Below, one piece after another: positions 54,801 through 64,000 of a DNA stretch of 64,000 nt; the first letter of the stretch is position 1; every line of letters begins with the position of its first letter. The DNA lies in NCBI GenBank assembly GCA_963797255.1, contig CAWCOV010000001.1, positions 682,001 through 746,000 of the forward strand, in the 5' to 3' direction. Source of the DNA: JANXZS01 sp963797255. GTDB taxonomy: Bacteria > Acidobacteriota > Terriglobia > Terriglobales > Acidobacteriaceae. A program made the translations under genes and the position numbers. Below the pieces are notes generated by a model, which saw nothing but the letters and a program-made list of their open reading frames with translations, had not been told where the DNA came from and did no database searches.

Positions 54801-55484
54801 CACAGGAGGCAGAATGACGAAGTTTGTTCCATTGAGGAAGTCGACAGCGTTCGAGTTGTTGTCGATTCCATCCAGCAGGTAGTTGTTCTGTGCGGGGCGA
54901 AGACCGTTGGCGGAGAAAGCGCCGGAGGCTGCGTTGCCTCGAGTATCTGCCTGCGGGGTCTGCGTGCCTGCACCGAGCTGGGCAAGGAACGTAAAGTTAC
55001 GGCCATTCAGCGGGAGGCCATTGACCTGCTGCGAGTCGATCACCTGTCCAACAGAGGACTGATCGGTCTGCAGGAGCGGCGGCGCCGTGGATACCGTTAC
55101 CGTTTCCGATGCTGCTCCAGGCTTGAGTTGCATGTTAACCTGGAGGACCTGCGAAACGTTTACCGTGATAGCTTCCTGAGTCGTCTTCGAGAAGCCGGAT
55201 GCAGTGACGGTAATGGTGTAATGCCCAATCTTGACGGGGGAGAACGTATACCTGCCGCCACTGTCACTGATCCCTTCCATCGTCAGTCCCACATCGGTAT
55301 TCAGAAGCGTGACTTTGGCACCAGGAATGACAGCGCCTGAGGTGTCTGAAACTGTACCCGTCACTGATCCCATATCGACCTGGGCTAGCGCAAAGGGACT
55401 CTGGATCAGGAGGAGGCACAAGCATGTGAGGGTTATGAATCCGAGACGAACAAGCCAGTTGCGGGCGTTGCGATCAAGGGCCAT
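51801..55484 (-). pseudogene. Oar-like TonB-dependent outer membrane receptor, frame broken at six places
   Basis: Oar-like receptors carry substrates over the outer membrane. A signal peptide (LCLLLIQSPFALAQ) is followed by a carboxypeptidase-regulatory-like domain (GSVTGTVSDTSGAVIPGAKV), a plug domain (LPLNGRNFTFLAQLG, NYLLDGIDNNSNAVDF) and a long barrel ending in the typical aromatic C-terminus FALKLYY. The reading frame shifts at about 54431, 53449, 53265, 53108, 52777 and 51996. Each shift is one extra base, and deleting them all gives about 1225 residues, the normal family size, with no other stop. Examples of clean joins are LRYDYFGPFNETNG and FVYQFEYNVQVPAG. This is the densest cluster of breaks in the window, so either it is poorly resolved sequence or a real damaged copy. 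A LacI-type palindrome lies upstream. Confidence 0.82.
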
Positions 55485-55959
55485 CCGAATAGCCTCGCTT
55501 TCTTGCGTCCGTTTCCCTTTATTTAGTGGTCATAGCCACGTGGAAACTGGACGCTGTAACGTGAAGTAACCGGTTACAGGTTGCAGAGCGAGGCTAGTGC
55601 AGTGGCAAACCGTTTGTCAACCAAAAGTTTGAGTATTTCTCCATCGAAAGGTTGAGTGGCCACGTACGAGTCAACCAAATGCATTTAATAGCCCATTTCT
55701 GGGGTTGGGAAGCAGGATAGCAGCTCTTCAAATGCAGAGGAATCTGATGTCAGAGTCCGAACGACAAGCAGAGAATCAGACATCGCGCGACGCCGGGTAG
55801 GCACATATCTGACCAAGATACGACGGCCTTGACCTCAGGAGATTTTCTCATTGAGACGAAGCGGTGACTGCGATGGATCACCCGCTTGGCCCGGTTTGGG
55901 AAGGGGGTGACCTAGCTGCTATCATGCGGACACCTTCCGGCGCGGAATTCTCAGGGATA
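55485..55959. other. divergent promoter region with a palindromic operator
   Basis: This 475-base region lies between the TonB receptor (minus) and the CRTAC1-redoxin-TPR gene (plus). It contains the perfect 12-base palindrome GTAACCGGTTAC at 55566-55577 and a further half-site TGTAAC at 55555-55560. No small gene is supported; an open frame starting at 55864 is the upstream extension of the plus-strand gene. Confidence 0.5.
55566..55577. promoter_or_regulatory. perfect palindrome GTAACCGGTTAC, LacI-family-like operator
   Basis: The palindrome has a central CG, as in LacI/GalR-type operators, and lies about 82 bases before the TonB receptor start. The extra TGTAAC half-site six bases away suggests a second half-site. 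The regulator is not in the window. Confidence 0.45.
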
Positions 55960-58900
55960 ATGCAACACAAAAACGAACAGCGAATTCTGTCCAGACGGGC
56001 CCTCCTCAAAAGTATGGGATTGGCGCCTTTGCTCCTCCGCCCTGCCCCTTTCTACGGTGCTTCTCTCTTTTTGGGCTCTTCAGATGCTCCGTCTCACCAG
56101 AAATCCTCATTTCCGCTCTCTGATGTCCGCCTGACACCCCGATATCCCACGAAGTCTCCTCTGGCCGACGTTATTCGATTCGTTCCACCGGGAAGCGATG
56201 ACTACATTACCGAGAAATACGCGGTTGAGATTGAGCAAATTCTCCAGCAATGGGGCGACGGACTTAAAGTCAGCTATCCACGACCATGCCGCGTTGACCA
56301 AGGTGCTGGATGCCTCGTTTGAAGGCTCTGCGCTTGGCTCCGCGCATGAAACCACTGTCCGTACCGGAAACGGCATCGAGATCCTGCGGAGAACATTCGC
56401 GGCAGGAAATAACCATGGACCGCAGAAGTTCATTGCAGAGTTGCAGGCATGGTTGGGTCAGGTCTCGATGCTGGAAACGGCCGAATTCGAGATTTACGGT
56501 ATCCGAGAGACAGCGGCCAATCCCCTGACCGTCGGCCTGGAAATTCGATATGACCTTGTCGCTAAACGGAACGATGAGAAGCGCGAGGAACGAGTAGGTT
56601 CGTGGCAGGCAGAGTGGTTCCGCAATGATTCAGGAGCGTGGAAAGCACGCAAATGGACTGCCACCGACGAGCTTTTGAGTGTCACCCAGGGGCCTACGTT
56701 CATCGATGTCACGGCGGCGGCACTCAGCGGTCAGGAATCGTACTCGAAGCAGCTTCGGCACGGAGTCGATTATTGGCGAACCGTGCTGGATGGTGCGATC
56801 GGGGTCGACGTTTACGGCAACAATGGCGTTGCGGCAGGCGATTTCGACAATGACGGTTTCGACGATTTCTACGTCTGCCAGCCGGCGGGACTGCCGAATC
56901 GACTCTATCGAAACCGCGGCAATGGCACCTTTGAAGACGTAACGGAGAAGGCTGGCGTTGGCGTACTCGATAACACTGCCTGCGCACTATTTGCTGATTT
57001 CGACAACAAAGGAGTACAGGATCTGCTTGTCGTGTGCGGCACAGGCCCTCTCCTTTTTCAAAATCAGGGCAATGGGACCTTCGTCCTCAAGCGCGACGCC
57101 TTCAATTTTGCCAGCCCGCCCCAGGGAACATTCACCCACGCTGCTATCGCCGACTACGATAATGACGGTCGCCTCGATATCTACTTTTGCATGTACATGT
57201 ACTACCTCGGACTCGACCAATATCACTATCCGATTCCCTACTTTGACGCTCGCAATGGCCCGCCAAATTGCCTGATGCACAACGAAGGCGATGGGCGCTT
57301 TGTCGAGACGACGCAAGCAGCAGGGTTAAACGCGGACAACGACCGCTACAGCTTCGCTTGTGCCTGGGGTGACTCAAAATCGAACGGACTCCCAGATCTT
57401 TTCGTGGCGAACGATTTCGGAAGCTCTCAACTGTACAGCAACAACGGCAATGGAACCTTCCACGTCGCTTCGAGTGAGGCTCACATTGAAGAGGTGGGCG
57501 CCGGGATGGGCTGCAGCTGGGCCGATATCGATAACGATGGTCGCCAGGACATCTACGTAACCAGTATGTGGGAGGCAGCCGGGCAGCGGGTTTCAGAGCA
57601 GAAGCAATTTCATCCCGAGGCTCCGGAGAAAATTCGCGAACTCTACCAGCGCCATGCCAGAGGAAATGCGCTGTACAAGAATCAGGGAGAAGGAAAGTTC
57701 AAGAATGTCGGTCGGCAGGCTGGAGTTGAGATGGGCCGCTGGACCTGGTCCTCTGATTTCTTTGATTTCGATCACGACGGCTATTCCGATCTCTACGTTG
57801 CGAATGGCTATATATCCGGCCCTGAAGAAAACGAACTTGCCAGCTTCTTCTGGCGGCAGGTGGTAGCCAAGTCATCGGACGACGCAACTCCTGCCCTGCG
57901 CTATGAGCGCGGCTGGAATGCCATCAACGAACTCATCCGATCCGACAATACGTGGCACGGCTATGCGAGAAATGTGATGTTCGCGAACAACCGCGACGGC
58001 ACATTCTCTGAGATCTCCGGGCCGCTCGGTTTGGACTTCATCGATGACAGTCGCACATTTGTTCTCGCGGATCTTGACCACGATGGGCGGTTAGAAGTCA
58101 TTCTGAAAAATCGGAATGCTCCTCAATTGCGGATCTTGCACAACTCCATGAAAGATCTCGGCCACTCGATCTCTTTCCGACTGAGGGGGCACAAAAGCAA
58201 CCGCGACGCCATCGGATCTGCTATTACGGTCGAGGCCGGAACTCTACATCAGACGAAATACTTGCAGGCCGGTTCGGGCTTCCTTGCGCAGCACTCCAAA
58301 GAAGTGTTTTTCGGCGTCGGGAATGCAGAGGGTACGGTGCGGGCGAAGGTTCGCTGGCCAAGCGGGCTGGTCCAGGAATTCGAACATCTGCCGGTGAACA
58401 ACCGAATTCAAATTGAGGAAGGATCTGAGACTTTCGACGCAAAGCCCTTCGCGGCAACAGCCTCGGCCTTTTCAAACGCCGACACGCCATTCAAGCCGGA
58501 GCCGCTACCTTCACAAGTAGGTACGTGGCTCATCGATCCATTGAAGGCGCCGGAGTTTTCCTTGCCGGATCTTTCCGGGAACGCTCGCCAACTAAAATCA
58601 TTTCGAGGCAGCTATGTGTTGCTCAATTTCTGGGCAACCACGGCTCCCATCTGCCGGGAACAACTCAGACTGCTGAATCAACACCGACGGGCTCTCGCGA
58701 CCGCTTCCTGTGAAATTCTCGCGATCAACGTGGACGATGCAGGCAGCCTGCAAAGCGCAAAATCGTTCGTCACGGCAGAAAACCTCGGGTTCCCCATTCT
58801 CTTCGCGACCGAAGAACTTGCGGGTATCTACAACATCATCTATCGCTACCTGTTCGATCGGCGCAGAGACCTTGGAATTCCCACCTCCTTCCTCCTCGAT

Positions 58901-59794
58901 AAACAGGGCATGATCGTAAAGGTGTATCAGGGCCGGATGGATGCGAAATACCTACTTGAGGATCTGAAGTCAGTTCCCGTCACTGTCGAGGATCGGACGA
59001 AAAAGGCCCTGCCCTTTCCAGGTGCAATTTACCGTAGCGTGTTTTCCCGGAATGAATTTACTTACGGCGTGGCGATGTACCAGCATGGCTACCTCGACCA
59101 GGCGGTCGAGTCCTTTCTCCAGGTTGTTGCCGCGAAGCCAAACGATCCGGAGGGATATTACAACCTTGGCACTCTCAGCCTTCGCCACAACGATTTCGCG
59201 CAAGCACGCCAATATCTTGAGAAGACATTAGAGCTGCGTCCAAATTATCCTGAGGCGTGGAACAATCTCGGCATGATGGCCGCGCAGGAAGGCCATCCCG
59301 ATATCGCAATCCAGAACTTCGACCGGTCGTTGCAGCTCAGACCCGACTACGGTATAGCTCTGCTCAACCTCGGAAATGTCTACAGACGGCAGGCGAATTT
59401 TGCCAAGGCGCAGGAATGCCTGAATCATGCACTCGAGCTTCAGCCGGATGACCCTGAAGTGAATTACAGTCTCGGAATGTTGTACGCGCAGCAGGGGCAG
59501 ACAAGTAGCGCGGCAGAATTTCTGCAGAAGGCGATCGATCTTCGCCCCGATTATCCTGAAGCTCTGAACAATCTCGGAGTGCTCTACGTGCGCAATCAGA
59601 ATTACGCAAAGGCGGAAGAAGCATTCAGGGCCGGCATCCGCGTTGCTCCAAATTTCGATCAGTCTTATCTCAACCTCGCACGGCTCTTTGTGTTGCAGAA
59701 TAATACAGAGAAGGCACGAGAGGTGATACAGGAATTGCTCCGTTTGCAACCCGAGAATCCCGGAGCGAAGCAAGCCCTTGGAATGCTGCAATGA
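55960..59794 (+). pseudogene. FG-GAP/ASPIC protein fused to a redoxin domain and TPRs, frame broken near 56253
   Basis: The ATG at 55960 has an AGGG ribosome binding site and gives a Tat-type leader (SRRALLKSMGLAPLLLRPAP). Removing one base from the GGGG at 56252-56255 joins the two frames into about 1277 residues. FG-GAP/VCBS blades (DFDNDGFDDFYV, DYDNDGRLDIYF, DIDNDGRQDIYV, DFDHDGYSDLYV) fill about 280-720, and an ASPIC/UnbV domain lies near 740-820 (RGHKSNRDAIGSAITV). A thioredoxin/AhpC-like domain follows at about 850-1000 (VLLNFWATTAPICREQL), in which the usual CxxC is AxxC: A895 replaces the first cysteine and C898 remains. The rest is tetratricopeptide repeats. It heads a coupled plus-strand operon, and is divergent from the TonB receptor. 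Confidence 0.83.
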
Positions 59795-62352
59795 CCGCCC
59801 CTATGCGCACCTTCAACAGGAGATTTGGTGCTTCCACCTCACTGCGGACCATGACGCGCCGCCATATTGGCGAATGGATCTCTGCCGGTGTCGTCGCGCT
59901 ATTTTTGTTGATTCCCTGCGCCCATGCGACTGCCACGCAGAAGCAATCGCCGAAGAACGAAGCGAAGTTTCCTCAGGTGCAAACGCTAATAGAGCAAGGC
60001 CGACTGGAAGAAGCGAAGGCACAGGTACAGGACGAACTTCGAAAGAATCCCGCAAGTGTGGACGCCTACATCGAGCTTGGCGTCATCCAAAGCGCCGAAG
60101 GTGACTTTACCAATGCAGTCGAGACATTTCAGAAAGCACTGCAGATTGCACCGAATTCCACCAAAGCGCATAACGATCTTGGAAACGCCTACGTAAATCT
60201 GAAGAAGATTGACCTGGCGGAGAAGGAATTTCGTACGGTTTTGCGCCTCGATCCCGCGAATCGCGATGGGAATTACAATCTCGGCGTATTGCTGATTGCG
60301 AAGGGTTCGCCCGCGGAAGCGATCCCGCACTTCGAACGGGTCCGTCCGGCTGATGTGGCCACAACATTTAATTTGATCACTGCATACTTCCAAAGCAAAC
60401 GCGCTGCGGAAGCAATGCGTCTGGCAACGGAGCTATCGTCGCAGAATAAAGGTGATCTTAAGGTGCACTTCAACCTGGGAGTGCTGCTGGCCTCTCAGGC
60501 ACAGTACAAAGCTGCGCAAGTCGAATTCGAAAAAGCAGATGCGTTGCAGCCGGGAACATTTGAGATTCTTTTTAACCTCGGCCAGACTTTGCTCCGCAGT
60601 GGCAACAATGCGCAGGCTGAACTTGTGTTGACGCGGGCGATGAAGTTAAAACCCGACTCTCCTGAGGTTCTCTACCTTGTGGCGCAGGTGTATTCGAATA
60701 AGTCGCGCCCTTTAGACGCGCTGGACTTGCTGCTCCGCGCACATAAGATCGCCCCCGATAATCCTGACATCATCCTGCTGATGGCCCAGATCAGCATGTC
60801 TCAGAATTACTATGAGGACGCAATTCCTCTTCTCGAAGCGGGACTTAAAGTTGCACCTCAGCGACCCGATTTGCTCGCTGCTCTTGGCCAGAGCTACTTC
60901 ATGTCCGGCAAGGCCGACAAAGCTATCGAAGTGTTCAAGCAGTTGTTAGCGGTAGACCACTCGGCGCGTTCGTATGCCTACCTGGGACTCTCATATCGAA
61001 ATCTTGGACGGTTCGATGAGGCAAAGCAGGCTTTTCAGGCAGGGCTCAAATTGGACCCGCACAACAGTTCCTGCTTGTTCAATCTCGGTTACATCGCGGA
61101 ACGACAAGGAGACGCCGCGCTCGCTGAAACCATGTTCCAGCAGGCGCTGCGTGCGAATCCTGATTACGCAGACGCACTACTTGAACTTGCCAACCTCCGC
61201 ATCACGGAGAAGAAATATTCCGAGGCGGAGGAGCTACTGAAGAGGTACGTAAAGGTCAGCCACAGCCCGGCGACTGGTTACTACAAACTGGCGATGGTCG
61301 AGAGGAATCTGCATGAGACGGCGGCGGCCGATCGCGACCTGGCCACATTTCAGACTCTGTCCAAGAATGTTTCCGCCGGTCCTTATCCTTACGAGCACCT
61401 GTTTGATTACATCGACAATCGCTCCAAGCTCGCGCCCGGAGTTCGCGAACAACTCGACATTACCGAACTTAGCGAGCAGATAAAGAAACATCCAGATCAA
61501 CCAGAAGATTTGTATCTTCTTGCTGAGGCCTACCTGAAGGCTGGGAAAGTGGACGACGCGAAGACCGCCATCGCGCAGCTAGACAAGGTAAGCGCGAGTG
61601 ACTTTAGAACCCTGACCGGTACCGGGGTATTGCTTGCCCGATATCACTTGTATGACGAAGCCATCCAACATTTCCAGGCGGCGTTGCAGATAAATCCAGG
61701 TTCCGACGAAGTGAAATTCGATCTTGCGAACGCTTACTTTCGCAAGCGCCTTTACCGCCAGGCGCTCGATGCAGCCGGCACGATTTCAGCAGAGGGTCAA
61801 AAAGATAACGCCTACCTCGCTCTGCTGGGAGATATCTACGCACACCTCGGCGAGATCGATCGTGCTGAAGAGATTTTCCGCAGCGCCATCAGCCGTAATC
61901 CCGACAACGACCAGTGCTATCTCTCGCTTGCCCTTCTTCAGTTCCGTACCAGCGATATAAAGGGGGCCAGGGAAACGCTCCTTCAAGGGCAAGCCCGCGT
62001 CCCCGCTTCAGGGAAAATTTTGTGGGGCCTGGGAATCGCTTCAGTTCTCGATGGAAATACTGCGGAAGCGGCACAGCAGTTTGAGCGTGCAGTGGAGATG
62101 CTTCCCGAATGGCCTGGAAGTTATTCGATGCTGGGTGTTTTTTATTTCCAGACGGGCCAGATTGCCAAAGCGAAAGAAGTGCTCAGTCGCTTCAAGAACA
62201 GCAATGCGAATAGCGTGCTGGATGTAAACCGAATTGAGCAAGTGCTGGCGCAGGCTCCTGAAACAAACTCGGCGGCAAACCAGCCCATGACGATGGCGAG
62301 CAGGGCGCAGATGCTGCAACTCGCACTCTCGCTCGCAGATAGAACCCTATGA
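59791..62352 (+). CDS. giant exported TPR protein
   Basis: The ATG overlaps the stop of the gene before (ATGA), showing translational coupling. A hydrophobic leader (GVVALFLLIPCAHATA) is followed by more than fifteen tetratricopeptide repeats over 853 residues, for example AYIELGVIQSAEGDFTNAV, FEILFNLGQTLLRSGNNAQ, PDLLAALGQSYFMSGKADKA and KILWGLGIASVLDGNTAEA. No catalytic domain was found. It is a periplasmic or outer-membrane scaffold and lies between two FG-GAP/ASPIC genes, with which it probably forms a complex. The gene is intact. Confidence 0.85.
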   Translation: MTAPMRTFNRRFGASTSLRTMTRRHIGEWISAGVVALFLLIPCAHATATQKQSPKNEAKFPQVQTLIEQGRLEEAKAQVQDELRKNPASVDAYIELGVIQSAEGDFTNAVETFQKALQIAPNSTKAHNDLGNAYVNLKKIDLAEKEFRTVLRLDPANRDGNYNLGVLLIAKGSPAEAIPHFERVRPADVATTFNLITAYFQSKRAAEAMRLATELSSQNKGDLKVHFNLGVLLASQAQYKAAQVEFEKADALQPGTFEILFNLGQTLLRSGNNAQAELVLTRAMKLKPDSPEVLYLVAQVYSNKSRPLDALDLLLRAHKIAPDNPDIILLMAQISMSQNYYEDAIPLLEAGLKVAPQRPDLLAALGQSYFMSGKADKAIEVFKQLLAVDHSARSYAYLGLSYRNLGRFDEAKQAFQAGLKLDPHNSSCLFNLGYIAERQGDAALAETMFQQALRANPDYADALLELANLRITEKKYSEAEELLKRYVKVSHSPATGYYKLAMVERNLHETAAADRDLATFQTLSKNVSAGPYPYEHLFDYIDNRSKLAPGVREQLDITELSEQIKKHPDQPEDLYLLAEAYLKAGKVDDAKTAIAQLDKVSASDFRTLTGTGVLLARYHLYDEAIQHFQAALQINPGSDEVKFDLANAYFRKRLYRQALDAAGTISAEGQKDNAYLALLGDIYAHLGEIDRAEEIFRSAISRNPDNDQCYLSLALLQFRTSDIKGARETLLQGQARVPASGKILWGLGIASVLDGNTAEAAQQFERAVEMLPEWPGSYSMLGVFYFQTGQIAKAKEVLSRFKNSNANSVLDVNRIEQVLAQAPETNSAANQPMTMASRAQMLQLALSLADRTL

Positions 62353-64000
62353 GGAATGAGCTTCGCGTTCGTGAGGGACGACCATTGGCGGCTGCGCAAT
62401 GCGCGCAAAATCGCAAGCGGGTGCTTGCATGGTCGCGACTTCCCTTCCGGCAAGTTCTCTCCACCTCACTCTGCTTGTTCATGATTGGTTTATGCGGTTT
62501 CGCTCTCGCGCAACAGCCCGCCAAAGCTCCGGATGCTCCAATCCCAGTTCGCTACACTGACATACGCAAGTCGGCGGGGATCACTTTTCTCCAGGACAAC
62601 ACTCGGTCGGAAGAAAAGTACTATCTCGAGACCATGGGCACCGGCGTCGGGTTTCTCGACTACGATCAAGACGGTTTGCTGGACCTTTACTTTGTGCAGT
62701 CCGGCGAAACTGACGCCTATAAGCCTGCAAAGCCGTTGCACTCTGCGCTCTATCGCAACAACGGCGATGGCACATTTACTGACGTCACGGCAAAGGCAGG
62801 AGTCGGCGGCGAAGGTCACTATGGTCAAGGTGTGGCCGTGGGAGATTTCGACAACGACGGCTTCCCCGACATGCTGGTAACCGGATACGGCAGCGCAATC
62901 CTGTACCGTAACAATGGCAACGGTACGTTTACCGACGTCACTGCAAAAGCGGGGGTTGCCGATGATGGCAAATGGTCAACCAGCGCCGGTTGGTTCGACT
63001 ACGACAAAGACGGTTACCTCGATCTCGTCGTCACCAACTATCTCGAGTGGACGCCGAAGAACAATCTCTGGTGCGGCGAACGCGCTCCCGGTTATCGGTC
63101 GTACTGCAATCCTGGCAATTACAAGGGCCAAAAGACCAAGCTCTATCACAACAATCACGATGGCACCTTTTCCGACGTGAGCGACAAATCCGGCGTCGGT
63201 GTGCCTGAATCAAAAGGCATGGGCGTCGTCCTTGCGGACTTCGATGACGATGGCTGGCCCGACATCGCCATCGCCAACGACACCTGGCCGAATTTTCTCT
63301 TCCTCAATAATCACGACGGCACTTTCAAAGACGTTTCTCTCGTCTCCGGCGTGGCCGCAAGTGAGGATGGCAAATACGAGGCCGGAATGGGAATCGACGC
63401 TTCGGATCTCGACGGCGACGGTTTGCCGGACATTTACATTACCCATCTCGACTTTGAACAGAATCGTCTCTACCGGAATGGTGGAGACGGAACTTTTACA
63501 GATGACACGTATGCATCCCGCACGGGCAATAAGGGCATGGGACTGAGCGGTGTTGCCGTAAAGCTTCTCGACTACGACAACGACGGCTGGCCCGACATTG
63601 TGCAGGCGAACGGCGCGATGCTGGACAACGTGGCCCTCTACCACAGCGAGGTTTCCTACAAGGAGCCGCTTCTGATGCTGCGAAATTTAGGAAAAGGGCG
63701 ATTCGAAAAAACATCCGAGTCTCTCGGCCCTGACTTCATGCAGCCCACCGTGGGACGCGGCCTTGCGACTGCGGACTTCGACAACGACGGAGACATCGAC
63801 ATTGTCCTCAATAACAGTGGTGATTATCCAAAGTTCCTGCGCAACGATGGCGGCAATGCAAATCATTGGCTGGAAGTTTTGCTTATCGGTACAAAATCGA
63901 ATCGCGACGGCACAGGCGCTCTGCTCAAGCTGACGTCAGAAGGCGTCGTGCGAGTTGAACAGGCTGTAGGCGGTACGAGCTATATGTCGGCAAGCGATCC
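62349..64000 (+). CDS. CRTAC1-type FG-GAP/VCBS and ASPIC/UnbV protein, cut by the window edge
   Basis: The ATG at 62349 overlaps the stop of the TPR gene (ATGA). The frame stays open to the last base, so at least 550 residues are encoded here and the C-terminus is missing. A leader with a late hydrophobic stretch (STSLCLFMIGLCGFALAQQ) is followed by FG-GAP/VCBS blades (DYDQDGLLDLYFV, DFDNDGFPDMLV, DYDKDGYLDLVV, DFDDDGWPDIAIA, DLDGDGLPDIYI, DFDNDGDIDIVL). The start of the ASPIC/UnbV domain is visible at the edge (GTKSNRDGTGALLKLT). It resembles the CRTAC1 protein at 19924-21579 in layout. Confidence 0.85.
   Translation, partial: MRNELRVREGRPLAAAQCAQNRKRVLAWSRLPFRQVLSTSLCLFMIGLCGFALAQQPAKAPDAPIPVRYTDIRKSAGITFLQDNTRSEEKYYLETMGTGVGFLDYDQDGLLDLYFVQSGETDAYKPAKPLHSALYRNNGDGTFTDVTAKAGVGGEGHYGQGVAVGDFDNDGFPDMLVTGYGSAILYRNNGNGTFTDVTAKAGVADDGKWSTSAGWFDYDKDGYLDLVVTNYLEWTPKNNLWCGERAPGYRSYCNPGNYKGQKTKLYHNNHDGTFSDVSDKSGVGVPESKGMGVVLADFDDDGWPDIAIANDTWPNFLFLNNHDGTFKDVSLVSGVAASEDGKYEAGMGIDASDLDGDGLPDIYITHLDFEQNRLYRNGGDGTFTDDTYASRTGNKGMGLSGVAVKLLDYDNDGWPDIVQANGAMLDNVALYHSEVSYKEPLLMLRNLGKGRFEKTSESLGPDFMQPTVGRGLATADFDNDGDIDIVLNNSGDYPKFLRNDGGNANHWLEVLLIGTKSNRDGTGALLKLTSEGVVRVEQAVGGTSYMSASD

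Noticed and set aside
1..64000. CRISPR arrays, insertion sequences, prophage, rRNA
   Set aside because: No regularly spaced repeats, transposase or phage genes, or rRNA sequence were seen on either strand.

Overview
The window looks like chromosomal DNA from an acidobacterium (class Terriglobia/Acidobacteriia). That placement is an inference from gene content: an Oar-like TonB-dependent receptor with an N-terminal carboxypeptidase-regulatory domain, four CRTAC1-type proteins (FG-GAP/VCBS repeats plus ASPIC/UnbV), several large TPR proteins, a Reg_prop/Y_Y_Y sensor kinase and secreted GH28 and GH31 enzymes. No rRNA, intact tRNA, CRISPR array, insertion sequence or phage gene was seen.

Layout. 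1-7.2 kb: a small hypothetical gene, feoAB (ferrous iron uptake), two adjacent ABC-F genes (ybiT-like, uup-like) and a DUF6526 membrane protein. 7.4-17.3 kb: a fused FAD/Fe-S oxidoreductase, divergent from a GlmS-like SIS isomerase and an HGSNAT-like membrane acyltransferase, then a propeller-sensor kinase, its NarL-type regulator and a small exported protein. 17.6-27.0 kb: a very tight seven-gene operon that starts with a DAHP synthase and continues with an HzsA-related monoheme protein, a CRTAC1 protein, a YVTN/di-heme MauG-like protein, a propeller protein, a RidA protein and a duplicated type-1 periplasmic binding protein. 27.0-46.2 kb: amidase, giant TPR-CRTAC1 protein, BON-LysM protein, GH28/GH31 pair, ArsR-SRPBCC-membrane set, DUF4914 protein, serine hydrolase, and two sigma-54 activators flanking a sugar epimerase. 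46.3-64.0 kb: a minus-strand operon (TPR protein, paralogue A, phosphatase-superfamily protein, paralogue B) next to the TonB receptor. Facing these is a plus-strand chain of CRTAC1-redoxin-TPR, TPR and CRTAC1 genes that runs off the right edge.

Two gene sets are the best candidates for undescribed systems: the exported heme/propeller/binding-protein operon at 17.6-27.0 kb, and the paired-paralogue operon at 46.3-51.7 kb with its neighbouring receptor and CRTAC1/TPR operon.

A major caution is that nine genes have broken reading frames, at fourteen positions. Every break can be explained by extra bases (thirteen single bases, one dinucleotide). In each case removing them restores a full-length family-typical protein with no other stop. 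This points to insertion errors in the sequence rather than gene decay. The broken genes are entered as pseudogene because the printed sequence does not encode them whole, but most are probably functional.
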